Assembly (NCBI GenBank): GCA_964019055.1
Contig: OZ025208.1
Location: 7,022,039 to 7,086,038 of the forward strand
Reading direction: 5' to 3'
DNA from: Anthopleura xanthogrammica
Lineage: Eukaryota; Cnidaria; Anthozoa; Actiniaria; Actiniidae
DNA length: 64,000 bases
Below are positions 52,465-64,000 of this stretch, in pieces. The translations under genes and the position numbers were made by a program. Positions within the stretch are counted from its first letter, which is position 1. Each line of letters opens with the position of its first letter. The notes beneath the pieces are model-generated. The model had not been told where the DNA came from, searched no databases, and saw only the letters and a list, made by a program, of their open reading frames with translations.

Positions 52465-55370
52465 CGTCGCTTCTATCAGTTCAGTATTTTATCCGTACGA
52501 CTTTCAAAACCCGCCATTTCAAGGGATATACAGAATATATCTCAAACCAAGAACCCACAGATATTATATACAAAGATCACAGTTCAATCCCTTTCAACTT
52601 CGAACGCGTTATTCTGTTATTGTGCCTTCTGTGTCCATATACGTCGCTCGTAGTATCAGCATGAAGATTATATCAATCTTTCAGTTACTTTGATCGCCAT
52701 GCATTCGAACAACCAGTACTTACTCAAAGATTTCATACGACATGCGGAGTTACAGTCCACGAGACAAACAAGAGATTTAAGAAATACTTTTTGACAGTGA
52801 CAAGGACCAAATTATATTAACGTAACATGAGCCTGTAGGCGTGTTAGTAATAATATGTGGTGCTAAACAGTGTTTTTTTGTGCGAGTACCGGAAATGACC
52901 ACAGATGATACAATTAGAAAAACATTGCATGTAAGGCTTTGTTGGGCAGATAGCAAATGCCTCAACAATGCTGTTATCAAATGCATGCAAAGTTTGGGAT
53001 TCTTCTCATTATCAGACTCCACCAAAACAATGTAATTAAGGTCAAAATAATTGTGGCCTCAAGGCGCTGGTGTGCTTTAAAAAGGATCCCAGTTACGGTC
53101 GTGACCCAGCGAAAGAGCTTACTGGCTATTCTTCGATGGGACGTCTCATTTGAATTGAAGAATCACAGACTGCCTTCCGAGGCGATTAAAAAAAAAAAAA
53201 AAAAAAAGAAAGAAAGACAAAAAACTTTGTTAAAAAAAAGGAAAGAAAAAAGCAAAAGAGGAAACTGGATAACGGTTTTTAAAAAAACTCCCAAGCCAAA
53301 AAAAACGCCAAGCTAAAACACTGTTGTGAAGTAAATAAAAGGAAAGCGCTGGAAAGAGAAATAGAAATGGTGACAAGGAGTACGTACGATAAAAGCGAGA
53401 AAAACTAGGGTAAAAATACAGTAAAATAATAACGACAACTGCAATCACCACCACCACCACCACAACCTAGAAGGTGAGAAACCAAGTGCGAAGAATATTT
53501 TTTATTGTCCTGGAATCCGTACTGGATTTGTCTATGGGTCAAGAGAGTGCTTACTCATAATTCTACCATAGTATGAGTGTTAAATTTTGCGTGCAGAAGT
53601 TGACTGTATTAACAACCAATTAACGGATTTCGCGGTCAGTCCGTGATAAAAATGTGCGACATTTTCGTTTGTTGTCGTGTTCCGCGTCTCACTAATGTAA
53701 GATATTCTTCACTAATGACGTCACTTAGGGCCATGGGGTCCAAGTTTTGGTCATCCAGCGGAATATGCAAAACGACGAAGAATCCAAAAGTTTTTAAAGA
53801 TAAAAATGAAAATATTTCATTAAACGAGGATCGAGAATCAAGATATGCAAATACCAGCTACAAAACTCTAGTCTAAGAAAGGGACAAATAACCGGATGAA
53901 GGGAGTGACAAACGAAGAAAGTGGCGTAATGTTCCTGTAATGGCCTCCTGCGGAAGCGCTCAAAGACACCGACGAAAGAAATCTCTGATAGCAGAAACCG
54001 ATTGTTTCCTCTGGTTCTCACGAATTAAGTGCACTCACTCTATTGATAATCACGTATGTTGATGCTAGGACCTAGGCCAAGTGATTAAATTTTCGGCTAC
54101 TTCTCACACTAAAGTTACATCTTTTCGTAAAATTAAGGTCTTCCATTATACAAGCTTTGCTTCTTTATTGATCAATATCCGTTGCTCGTCTAGACCGATA
54201 ATTAACTGATCGAGGAAACTAAACAGCCATAATTACATCATCACTAGACTTGCCACAAGTCGACTACTTTTTATTTTTTTTCAAAAGAAAAAAAAACAAC
54301 ATCATAACATGCAATGACTGAACTTTGAAATAATTGTAAGACGACCAAATATCACGTCTTTGACTAAAGGGCACTGAGGGATGGAAGAAGACCATAGAGT
54401 AGCAGTGTCTTGGGTAGGAAGACCGCTGCAGTGGATACTAGAAGCACGGTTAAAACTGTTAAAAAAGACATTCAAAATATCAAAGACTGTAATACTGAAG
54501 ACTGCTTCATTTGAAATAGTGACACTTTGAGGAGATTTTTGCTGAACAAAACATCATAAATTTAGCCAATTTAAGATCAAATGTATCAAAGCAAAACGAC
54601 GGATTTGATTGCGATAATTTGAGTAATAATGATGATAGTAATACAAGTCGGAAAAAATAAATTAAATAAATTAATTTAATAAATTTAATAAATTAATTAA
54701 ATTAATTAAAAAGTAAGATGAAATAAAATATAAGAAAAAGAACAGAAATGAAATAAAAATGAAGTGCGAGAAATCAAAGGAAATTAAATAGAATCAAAAT
54801 TCAATTAAATATATACTTAGACTAAAAGTGTTGATTAGTCAAATCTTGCTTAACCAACCACAAAACGTCTAGTATCACTTCCTACTGACAACAGTCATAT
54901 GACCAAAGATGATTAAAATTCCTTTTCTCCAAGCACACACATCACGAACAGAAAAAATAACAATGGAAAGACCCTACCGAATTTCCTGAAGTAAATATAT
55001 TTTAGGCCACGTTTTCACCGGCAATAGCCCACCAAAATATATTTTCATTTTTGTGGAGTGATTGCTTCGCCTCATTGGATATAACAATTATTATTATTAT
55101 CATTATAATTGTGCTATAAGTAAACTGCTCAATTTTCCCACGGTTTCGGTAATTATTTATCGAAATGAAAGAATACGGGTCAACGTTATAATGGTTGAGG
55201 TCAGTTTTAAGATTAGATGAACCGGAATAAACAAGAAGAGTGGTGTGCTCCTTCAGGCGAGTCCTGGTCATGTGTAATGACACAAAAATGTTAATGATAT
55301 TTCAAAACACAGGGATCCCATCTCAGTTTCCTGTATGTCGGTGCTGACCATGAGGAACGCAGGCTCTGGG
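52465..55370. other. Intergenic region upstream of the mucin-like gene
   Basis: No exon or RNA gene could be supported. It contains a poly-A/AAAG tract at 53188-53260, a CCA repeat at 53447-53465 and an AT-only stretch with TTAATTAAA-type words at 54650-54715. The promoter of the mucin-like gene should lie at the left side. Confidence 0.5.
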
Positions 55371-55379
55371 TTACAAGAT

Positions 55380-55571
55380 AGTCCCTTTCACAGTTTTTTG
55401 CGCCATCTTGAAAGGTAGCTGTGCCTTTGCATCGAAGCGAGACAAACGGTGAGCTTGCAATAATTGTCCAAGGTGTTAAAAAAGGTCTCTATCATTGCAA
55501 TCACTGTTCGTCTCGCTTTGATGCAAAGGCACGGCTACCTTTCAAGGGCTCAGGGAACTGTGAAAGGGACT
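55380..55571. mobile_element. MITE family A, copy 2
   Basis: Ends AGTCCCTTTCACAG and CTGTGAAAGGGACT are exact inverted repeats. Inner arms carry CCTTTGCATCGAAGCGAGAC and GTCTCGCTTTGATGCAAAGG. Better preserved than the copy at 78-283. Confidence 0.85.
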
Positions 55572-55865
55572 CTTGAGTTTCCAACATCTAGGTAAATAAG
55601 AAAAATCAGGGCTGAAAAAGATGTGTACCTTCGCCGAATATCAGCCATGAAAACTTCGTATTGAAGGCGAGCTGCTTGGTACCAAAAAATTGATTGGTAT
55701 TTGATCATGGCAAAGCACCAGAAAAAAATTCTACTTAGAGACATTGGTTAAAATGAATATACAAATTTACTTTTCCTTTGATAAACGAACTTTTGCACAT
55801 GAAAATTGCAAGAGCTTAATTGTTAAAGCGGTAAAATACGTGAGTTAAAAAGGAATAAATCTGTT

Positions 55866-56125
55866 AGGATCCGGGGGTACTTCGGATGCTCCGCCCGGAC
55901 TAGTACTCTCGACCCCTTACCCTTTTCTATACCAAATTTCAGCAAAATATACCTTTTTGCCTGAAAAGGTACCCCTTTCATATCATATACCTTTGAAGAA
56001 AATCTACCCCTTTTTATACCAAAACTCACAAATTTCCACCCCTTTGCTATACGTGCGGCCTGAAAAAAGTACCCCTTTCGGGCGGAGCATCCCCATATAG
56101 TCCATTAAAGGGAGTACACCACCCC
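55866..56125. repeat. Interspersed 'TACCCCTTT..CTATACC' repeat, copy 2
   Basis: Has inverted ends GGATGCTCCGCCCGGACTAG and TTTCGGGCGGAGCATCC, with several internal ACCCCTTT..CTATACCAAA blocks. The C-tract at 56119-56138 follows. Shares word order with 7508-7765. Confidence 0.6.
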
Positions 56126-56718
56126 CCCCCCCCCCCCGGGTTTAGGATTATTTTTTTGACCGTGGATGATGAACGGTGGCAATAACATTGAAGGCACAGT
56201 TACGGAACAAGTAGACCTCGTATTCCTCGTTTTTCACGTTTCGTCATATATGGTTTGTTTAACAAAATATTTCTCGTCAGCACCCATTGTTAATACCTGT
56301 CCACTAACATTGCCGCAATGCCTGTCTCTTGGCTCTCTCGGGAATGGTTGAAAAGTATTAATGAGGGAACGCGCAGAGTTGCTTAATAATCTGCTATCTT
56401 TTCTAATCTAAGTCCCCCCAAAACTTGTAGGGTGCACTATGGGCCTTGATGTCTAATGAAGCCTTGATACTGCTGAGAAGTAGGGAGACACAGGTTTGGG
56501 TGACCATGTGGCTGCCGCTAAATATATCCTTTCCTGATGGGTCATGTGATCAATAAAGGCGGGAAAATTGATTTTGAACAGTCTTCACTGCTTGGAGATG
56601 TAGTAGCCATGATTTTAAAAATGTCATTCTACAAAAAGACCCCCTGTCCTCCCCAGGTAAGTCGTAAGAGAATACTGCAAGAAATTTCATAAATATCAAC
56701 AAATTTTTGAACGTATAT

Positions 56719-58626
56719 TATAGAACCCATAGAATTATTATTAAATACAAAATCCTTGCAGCACGTCGGAATGCAGCTCAATTTGGAGGATAAAACAATT
56801 GCTGGTTTGCAACCATGCCCAAGAGAATACATGACCAACATGTTGGATGTTATATCAAAAGACATGACCAACATGTTGGATGATATAACAAAAGACATGG
56901 CCACCATGTTGGATGATATAACAAAAGACATGCACACTATGTTGGATGATACAACAAAAGACATGACCACCATGTTGGATGATACAACAAAAGACATGGC
57001 CACCATGTTGGATGTTATAACAAAAGACATGACCACCATGTTGGATGATATAACAAAAGACATGACCACCATGTTGGATGATATAACAAAAGACATGGCC
57101 ACCATGTTAGATGATATAACAAAAGACATGCACACTATGTTGGATGATACAACAAAAGACATGACCACCATGTTGGATGATACAACAAAAGACATGGCCA
57201 CCATGTTGGATGTTATAACAAAAGACATGACCACCATGTTGGATGATATAACAAAAGACATGACCACCATGTTGGATGATATAACAAAAGACATGGCCAC
57301 CATGTTAGATGATATAACAAAAGACATGACCACCATGTTGGATGATATAACAAAAGACATGGCCACCATGTTTGATGATATAAAAAAAGACATGGCCACC
57401 ATGTTGGATGATATAACAAAAGACATGGCCACCATGTTGGATGTTATAACAAAAGACATGACCACCATGTTGGATGATATAACAAAAGACATGACCACCA
57501 TGTTGGATGATTACCAAAGGACATGGTCACCATGTTGGGTGATATTACAAAAAGACATGGCCACCATGTTGGATGATATAACAAAAGACATGGCCACCAT
57601 GTTGGATGTTATAACAAAAGACATGACCACCATGTTGGATGATATAACAAAAGACATGGCCACCATGTTGGATGATTACCAAAGGACATGGTCACCATGT
57701 TGGGTGATATTACAAAAAGACATGGTCGCCATGTTGGATAATATAACAAAAGACATGACCACCATGTTGGATGATATAACAAAAGACATGACCACCATGT
57801 TGGATGATATAACAAAAGATATGGCCACCATGTTGGATGATATAACATGAGACATGGCCACCATGTTGGATGATATAACAAAAGACATGACTACCATGTT
57901 GGATGATGTAACAAAAGACATGGCCACCATGTTGGATGATATAACAAAAGACATGGTCTCCATGTTGGATGATATAACAAAAGACATGGCCACCATGTTG
58001 GATGATGTAACAAAAGACATGGCCACCATGTTGGATGTTATAACAAAAGACATGGCCACATGTTCGATGATATAACAAAAGACATGGCCACCATGTTGGA
58101 TGATATAACAAAAGACATGGCCACCATGTTGGATGATATTACAAAAAGACATGGCTACTATGTTGGATGATATAACAAAAGACATGGTCTCCATGTTGGA
58201 TGATATAACAAAAGACATGGCCACCATGTTGGATGATGTAACAAAAGACAAGGCCACCATGTTGGATGTTATAACAAAAGACATGGCCACATGTTCGATG
58301 ATATAACAAAAGACATGGCCACCATGTTGGATGATATAACAAAAGACATGGCCACCATGTTGGATGATAAAACAAAAGACATGGCCACCATGTTGGATGA
58401 TATTACAAAAAGACATGGCCACCATGTTGGATGGTATAACAAAGGACATGGCGGCCATGTTGGATGGTATAACTAAAGAAACAAATGACAAATCTTTTGT
58501 TAAATTTATCCAACTTGGCGGCTATGAAAATCATCAATAGGCTCCAATTCTCAGGAGATTAAAATTCTTTAGTTTTGTCCTCCAAATTGAGCTCCTTTGA
58601 CGTCACGTGAAAGGGGACCGGTCTAT
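56719..58626. mobile_element. MITE family D, copy carrying a large satellite array
   Basis: Left flank ATGCAGCTCAATTTGGAGGA then TAAAACAAT, and right flank GGCTCCAATTCTCAGGAGAT, TTTTGTCCTCCAAATTGAGC and GTGAAAGGGGACC, match the short element at 24693-24826 in order. Between them sits the 33-bp array. The outer ends are partly degraded (TATAGAACCC; GGACCGGTCTATA). Confidence 0.65.
56831..58470. repeat. 33-bp satellite array (~50 copies) with higher-order structure
   Basis: The unit is ATGTTGGATGATATAACAAA followed by AGACATGGCCACC. Variants (GATACAAC, GATGTTATAAC, ACCACC vs GCCACC) alternate; a block of six units (198 bp) starting at the CACACTATG variants near 56932 and 57130 is repeated. 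Because 33 is a multiple of three, several frames on both strands stay open for hundreds of codons (MLDDITKDMAT on plus). No start context, splice site or domain supports translation. Confidence 0.95.
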
Positions 58627-58647
58627 ATACAATCTGAAATCTACTGA

Positions 58648-61600
58648 TCAAACTAAAGACACTTGGCTAGAAGTTCGATAGATCCTGTAAGGTTTGACTG
58701 TTTGTTGGTCAAACCTTCTCAGGTCCATTTGACTGCTTGCTCTCATTACAGGCCTATCAGTAGGTTGTGTAGTATTCCCACTAAAACTACTGTTAAATCG
58801 TCCTCGTTGAAACTGTACCGGTTCTGTTTGTGACCGATGGTGATGTACGCTCCTCTGCTCTGTTTGTTGGTCAATCCTTCTCAGGTCCATTTGACTGCTT
58901 GCTCTCATTACAGGTCTATCAGTAGGTTGTGTGGTATTCCCACTAAAACTACTGTTAAATCGTCCTCGTTGAAACTGCACTGGTTCTGTTTGGGACCGGT
59001 GATGATGTACGCTCCTCTGCTCGCCATATCCTGAAATAACAGGCATACTTTCGTGCCGTGACAGAGGCTTAAAGTTCAATGGAAATCCTCCTGTGTGAGA
59101 GTTATTGCTCGTGTTATTATTCTCATTCACGTATCCAAATATTGCAAAAGCTTTTCCTTTGACTTTCGATGATATTGTAGAATCCTGATTAGGATTTTCA
59201 TTAATGACGGGCATACTGGTCACCCTGTGGAATTGCCCCTCCGTGCTAGTGTAAGACCTGGTACGAGGTATGCTTAGACTAAAAGCTTGGAAAGAGTTTG
59301 TACTATTACCACGCGCGCTCTGAGTTATTTTGTTATTGTTAATATCGATGTCGATCGACGAATGATAACTTGGTAAATTGATCACAGATACACTTCGTAC
59401 TCGAGGTGGTCGAGCTTTGACAGGCTGCTCGCTTTCGAACACATCATTCTCTTCGTCACAACTTTCTTCATCTGTCAGTATTCCAGAATCTTGCTTAGCG
59501 TGGGATACCTGTGTTTGAGAGTTTACCGTGACTTCCACTCTAGTGACGGCTGTGGTCTCGGTCGGGTAGCAAACAGCCTCGATTTCACTTTCAGTTTCAC
59601 TTTTGTCGTCTTGTTCCCATGATTCATCGAGGGATGTTTTAAGGCCGAGTATTGCAGAGTTGAGCTTGAGTAGTTGTTTATGCATGGCTCGATCTTGAAG
59701 CTGCATGGCGGCCTATGGAAGAAAAAATAAATAAATGACTGATTCTTCAATCTACAGCAATCTTCAAGGCTGGTTTTCACTTGGAATCAGAATCAGTTTC
59801 AGAAGCAGAGTTGGAAGCAGCCAGTTCATGATCATGTATGTGAAAACCATTTGCATAAGCGCAAGCACAGCCAAGAAAAGGGAAACCTTCCAATCTTTCC
59901 GAGTCTCACGCGCTTCTGACTCCGATTCCGTTCGCTGTTCGTTTTTTGGTTTTCACTTTATCGTAAGCTGCTTCAGACTCTGATTTCGTCGCTCAGCTAG
60001 TGAAATCCAGCCCTTAATCCTTTCCACTTCTTTGGGTAAATCTAATCACTACCCACGAGGTTGTTACTCTGAACTTCATAAATGTGAATACATAACTACT
60101 GACACAATTAATGTAAGGACGCGGTCGCAAAGAATGTTCGGTCTGCATGGAAATGAAGCTAATGAAATTTCTGAACCATACCAGATGTATATAGAAATGC
60201 TTACGATACAGCGAGACTGCGAATTCTACAAACTGAATCTCTATAGAGCGAGACAACGTTCACGGCGCTGCCCGTGACGGGCACAATAAGGTGGGCACAC
60301 CGGTGCCTTTTGTTATCATTTTGTTCTCTACACTCCATGCTACATGTTTAAAACACATAAATACATGATGATACCATTTATACTATACGGATGATGCACA
60401 TTGGTAAAGGTTCATATTTATCATATCAATAGCCCCATCACAAGAATCAGCTCAGTTTCCACTCGTGGGGAGCCATAACCCCTCTTCGTTCTCAAATGTC
60501 AAGGGAAGCTATCATAAAGTAAGCCGAATACAAACGTTGGACTTTACATGAGCCAAACCTCATGACATCAAAGAAGACCGCCTTATTATATTGTTTTCAC
60601 TGCGTACGGCTCATGTGAAGTTCGACGTTTGACCCGTGCCTGAGACCATCCAGTAGCACCCTTCCCTGGCTTTGAAATTTATATCTCAGCGCCCTGTCCT
60701 ACAAGTGGTTAGCCTAGTTTGCTCTATATTTAGCAAAGCCAGCAGGGATCAATGTTTCTGCACTGGCCTTTCCACCGTGTCAGATACAGAAACAGATGGC
60801 ACGTATTTTCATGGGATTTTATTGGATCAGACGAAAAGCCATCTGAGAATCAACACATGCACCAAGAATATTCCTGCCCCAGTGATACAGCTGTCATAGA
60901 TAGTTAAATTAATATCAATCAGGGTATAGCATGTTGATCTTCGAATGACCTCATTGAATAGCAAAACAAACGCCGTTAATCCCATGTCCAGACTGCAAGA
61001 ATGATATATTCATTACTAGATATAATAAAACTGGTACGGAAGTGTAATCGATCAATCGAATGTTCAGGACACAACGGCAACAATGATAAGAACTTGTTTT
61101 TGAGCAAGCTGTAAGCTGTGAGTAACATCCCATCCAGGGGACGGAGAGCAGTGATTGACAGTCTAGCTACTAATTTTAAATGCCTATATACATTATACGA
61201 CTTTCCTCCTTTGATTAAAACAAATTGTCTCTTCTTCCTAAGGCGCGATTACACGGAGCAACTTGTCTTTACAGCTTGTCTTGCGGCGTTGCGACAAGCT
61301 GCATGGAGCATTGCGGCGAGTAACGTACAGTGCAATTTGAAAAAATTTGCGAGACAAGTTGCAGCGATCGAACAACAAAATGACAGAAAGAAACAGTGAG
61401 ACTACAGTGAAAGAGAACGAATGAATAAATCAGGAATGAATTCACAACACATGTAAGAGAAATAAATGAGATACAAGAGAACAAGATGAGAAGAAAGAGA
61501 AGAAAAGTGAGACGGAAGCAAAAAGGAAATGAAGAAATGCACGTCAGAGGCAATAGCTTATTTCGTACCAGAACTACAATAAAATAGACTCATACTAGTA

Positions 61601-63641
61601 GTAATGAAGTTATTGTGGTACAAACTGAAATTACCATAAAGGGCTAAACAAGTCAGTTATCCAGTAAATTAGTAAAAGAACAGAGAAATAAACATATCTT
61701 GAATTTGTAATAAGATTTCATAATTTCAACAAAAAGAGAAGAAAAAAAAAACCAAATGAAAGAGGGAATACAGCAAGTTCAGAACAAAGAATATTTCCTC
61801 CGGTTCAGAAATATATTGCGATATAAGAGGAAATTAAGAAAGTCCAACAACAAAAAAAACAACAATTCGTATAATAAGGAATCTAGCGTCATTGAATAAA
61901 ACAGCGTTAACCCTCGATACTAGCCATTATCAATAATAGATGTCCCATCGATCAAGCTATATACTTAGTATAATATAACCGTATCTAAGAGCTGGCAACC
62001 ACAGAAAATGAGCCGTCAATTTTGCATCACATGAAACACGGATACCAAAAAGAATAGAAAGAAAAAGAAAAAATAATTTCAGTTCACAGAAGCACCGGAA
62101 GAAATGCACCAGATATAATCAAACACATATATATTGGTAGCAATGTTTTTGATGTACAGTCAAGTGCTGTAGGCGAATATTATTTTTAGTATATATTTGA
62201 CCCCCTTCTTTCGTCGGTAATGACGTTAAAAATACAAGTCATTCTACCCCCTAGTTTTCAACAAAAGGGCAAAAGTGCGAATTTTTTCATCAATAATAAA
62301 AATTTGGTGAATCGATGAACCGGTGTGATCAAGTTAAAACACTCTTCTAATTCCTCAACTAAATCCGACTACATCAAGGGTTTTCACTCATATCATTGTT
62401 ATTTTCCATCTCAGAACGATCTATTAACGGCCACTTAAACTTCAAAAATAAATACTTAAGTTATATATGCCAGTTATAAGAGGAAGCAAGAACGATGATT
62501 TCGTGTCACAAGACTTTACAAACGACACGTTTAATGATTTCCCCGATATTATAATATTGCATATACATGGATAATTTTAAGCATAAGTTATGCTCTGAAC
62601 ACATCATAATAATTCTGTGTTTTCAAGACCTATTTTATTACAATCCTATTTTTATTTAATTTTGCTCTGTTTCTTTTTTTAATCATTCTCTTTTTTATGT
62701 ATATCAATTACAGCCCCATAAATGAAAAGTTTTAGTGAATCGGTATACAGATTATATTCTACAAAGTCACACGAATGAATTTTTCAAAATCTGGTAAAAA
62801 ACATTGACCTCAAAAAAGCAAAACCTCTTGATTTTCAGTAAATAACTTGTTCTACTTCAAACCAAAACATTAAAAAGAAAACAAACATAAAATTAAGTTC
62901 ATCGACGCCACTAGTTTATATCTTTTTCTCTAATTATTATTATTTTTTTACACAAGATAAATTTTGCTGTCGCTCAAGTGTTTGATAGTTCCTGGAAAAA
63001 ACGCATAACGGCGGGTAAATCTTTCGTCTAAGAGAGAAAAAACCTTTTTGAAGCAAATAAACTTGTTATATTTGTTTTATCTACAGTTATATACACTCCA
63101 TGCCGTGCGAAAATTTTATAGTTTTTTGTAATTGGAAAAGGTTCGCTCGAATGCAAAATACAGGGTCATTTACATATTAGGTTCAGTTATTAGCGCTCAA
63201 AATGTCACAAAAACAAGCTTATCCCGTTGTAATTACTGCACGAGTGCCATGTTTTCTAAAGAAGAAGCAATGAGAACCAATTCAAGCGCTCTTTTTTGAG
63301 TTCAGAATACGAAAACGCCGGCAAAAACATATCTATATATGTCGAATCGGTTTGGCGTAGAAATGACATCTCAAAGTTGCTCTCAATATTTGCTCTACCC
63401 AAGCGTTTGTATACACTTTAGTATAACATTCCTCTCACATCATACTCACCAATTCTCGTCGAAGAAACGCCAGCGAACTATTCATGTCCAGACTAGGTTT
63501 TTTCCATAATTTTGGGTCTGTATCAGGCATGTTTGGCCCGGCGATACAAGGCCATGGTACATCCTCCGGTCTATTCGCCATTCTTTCAACAACAGGGTTT
63601 ACCTGAAGAGTCGTTACTTTCCCGCGAAACGTTTTTTCCAT
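58648..63641 (-). CDS. FAM89/LURAP1-like leucine-rich adaptor protein (2 exons)
   Basis: Exons 63641-63450 and 59712-58648, phase 0 at the junction, 418 residues, TAA stop. Exon 1 starts MEKTFRGKVTTLQVNPVVER and carries DVPWPCIAGPNMPDTDPKLW. The exons join inside a leucine-rich helix: LDMNSSLAFLRREL then AAMQLQDRAMHKQLLKLNSA. This resembles the FAM89/LURAP1 segment (L-x-x-LRxEL...D..LL.QL..LN..I); LURAP1 acts as an adaptor in actomyosin and NF-kappaB signalling. The remainder is polar, with phosphorylation-type RSxS motifs and repeated S-M-P-V-I blocks. The C-terminus has two copies of a 54-residue unit (EQRSVHHHRSQTEPVQFQRG to ...DLRRIDQQT). An in-frame exon 1 start at ATG 63641 is the first ATG. 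The structure is fairly sure; the family call is weak. Confidence 0.68.
58690..59013. repeat. 162-bp coding tandem duplication
   Basis: Two adjacent 162-bp copies; the word TTCTCAGGTCCATTTGACTG starts at 58716 and 58878. They encode the 54-residue repeat at the C-terminus of the adaptor-like gene. Only a handful of differences separate them, implying a recent in-frame duplication. Confidence 0.9.
59713..63449. other. Intron of the adaptor-like gene
   Basis: No other exon could be supported. At 61240-61385 a repeat with ACACGGAGCAACTTGTC, GCGACAAGCTGCATGGAGC and GCGAGACAAGTTGCAGCG (inverted and direct copies of ACAAGTTGC) looks like another short element. The rest is AT-rich unique sequence. 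Confidence 0.5.
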
Positions 63642-64000
63642 GTTCAAACCAAAGAACTTTTTTCCTTAAAAATGACTAGTTCAAGAACTGAGAGATCTTA
63701 TCGAGGCGGTTGGTACGCCATGTCTAACACTGCACTTAGAGATTCTAATTTAGAGAACGACTGAGTCAGGTCGAGGCCAGAGTGTTAGCGGAATAAATAA
63801 TGGTTGCCAACATCCATTGTTCACGCCAAGTCTGTTTTTACAAAACCATAATTGAATGATATTGTTATTGAATGAATAAGTATGTCGTGTGTCTATCAAA
63901 CCAATCTTGCTTGAAACAATACCAGTTAGAGACTGCGATTTCTTCAATCGATATTACGAGTGATGAGGTTTCTTGAGGGTCACCAACTCACTCCAAGTCA
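63642..64000. other. 5' flank of the adaptor-like gene
   Basis: Upstream of the first ATG on the minus strand. No clear TATA box or neighbouring gene was identified, and no further coding sequence is supported before the window ends. Confidence 0.4.

Noticed and set aside
56629..58491. Long open frames on both strands (up to 364 codons)
   Set aside because: They are produced by a 33-bp repeat with no stop in several frames; no splice sites, domain or non-repeat coding context.

Overview
The window is nuclear DNA from an animal. It is AT-rich and intron-rich, with consensus GT/AG splice sites and many tRNA-derived SINEs, short inverted-repeat transposons and minisatellites. The PAN/EGF/ILEI-type secreted protein, the animal two-lobed phosphofructokinase and the style of the repeats suggest a cnidarian, probably an anthozoan such as a coral. 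This is an inference from gene content; no database search was possible.

Layout. (1) 370-8281, minus: eleven exons of a CENP-U-like kinetochore protein, running off the left edge. (2) 11286-15166, plus: a complete six-exon gene for a secreted protein with a PAN/apple-like segment, three EGF domains (two from a recent tandem exon duplication) and a C-terminal ILEI/FAM3-like domain. Its last codons lie in sequence that recurs downstream as an 88-bp minisatellite, next to a THAP-domain fragment. (3) 19240-37217, minus: a complete 25-exon ATP-dependent 6-phosphofructokinase, reconstructed with continuous reading phase to 833 residues. Its introns carry many repeats, including one that duplicates an exon/intron junction. 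(4) 37218-42222: mostly intergenic. (5) 42223-52351 (possibly from 52464), minus: a three-exon mucin-like type I membrane protein with a very long Ser/Thr-rich ectodomain and a proline-rich cytoplasmic tail. (6) 52465-58647: intergenic and repeat-rich. It holds a roughly 1.6-kb array of a 33-bp repeat that appears to sit inside an inverted-repeat transposon. (7) 58648-63641, minus: a two-exon gene whose N-terminal leucine-rich segment resembles the FAM89/LURAP1 adaptor family and whose C-terminus has a recent 54-residue duplication.

The five genes do not form a pathway; this is ordinary gene-by-gene animal genome organisation. The notable content is the repeats: several MITE families, two with TTAA ends; a short non-LTR retrotransposon 3' end with a readable ORF tail; two SINE families; and three places where gene sequence itself appears to have been tandemly amplified. 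Exon coordinates were placed by hand from splice consensus and reading phase and may be off by a few bases where alternatives exist.
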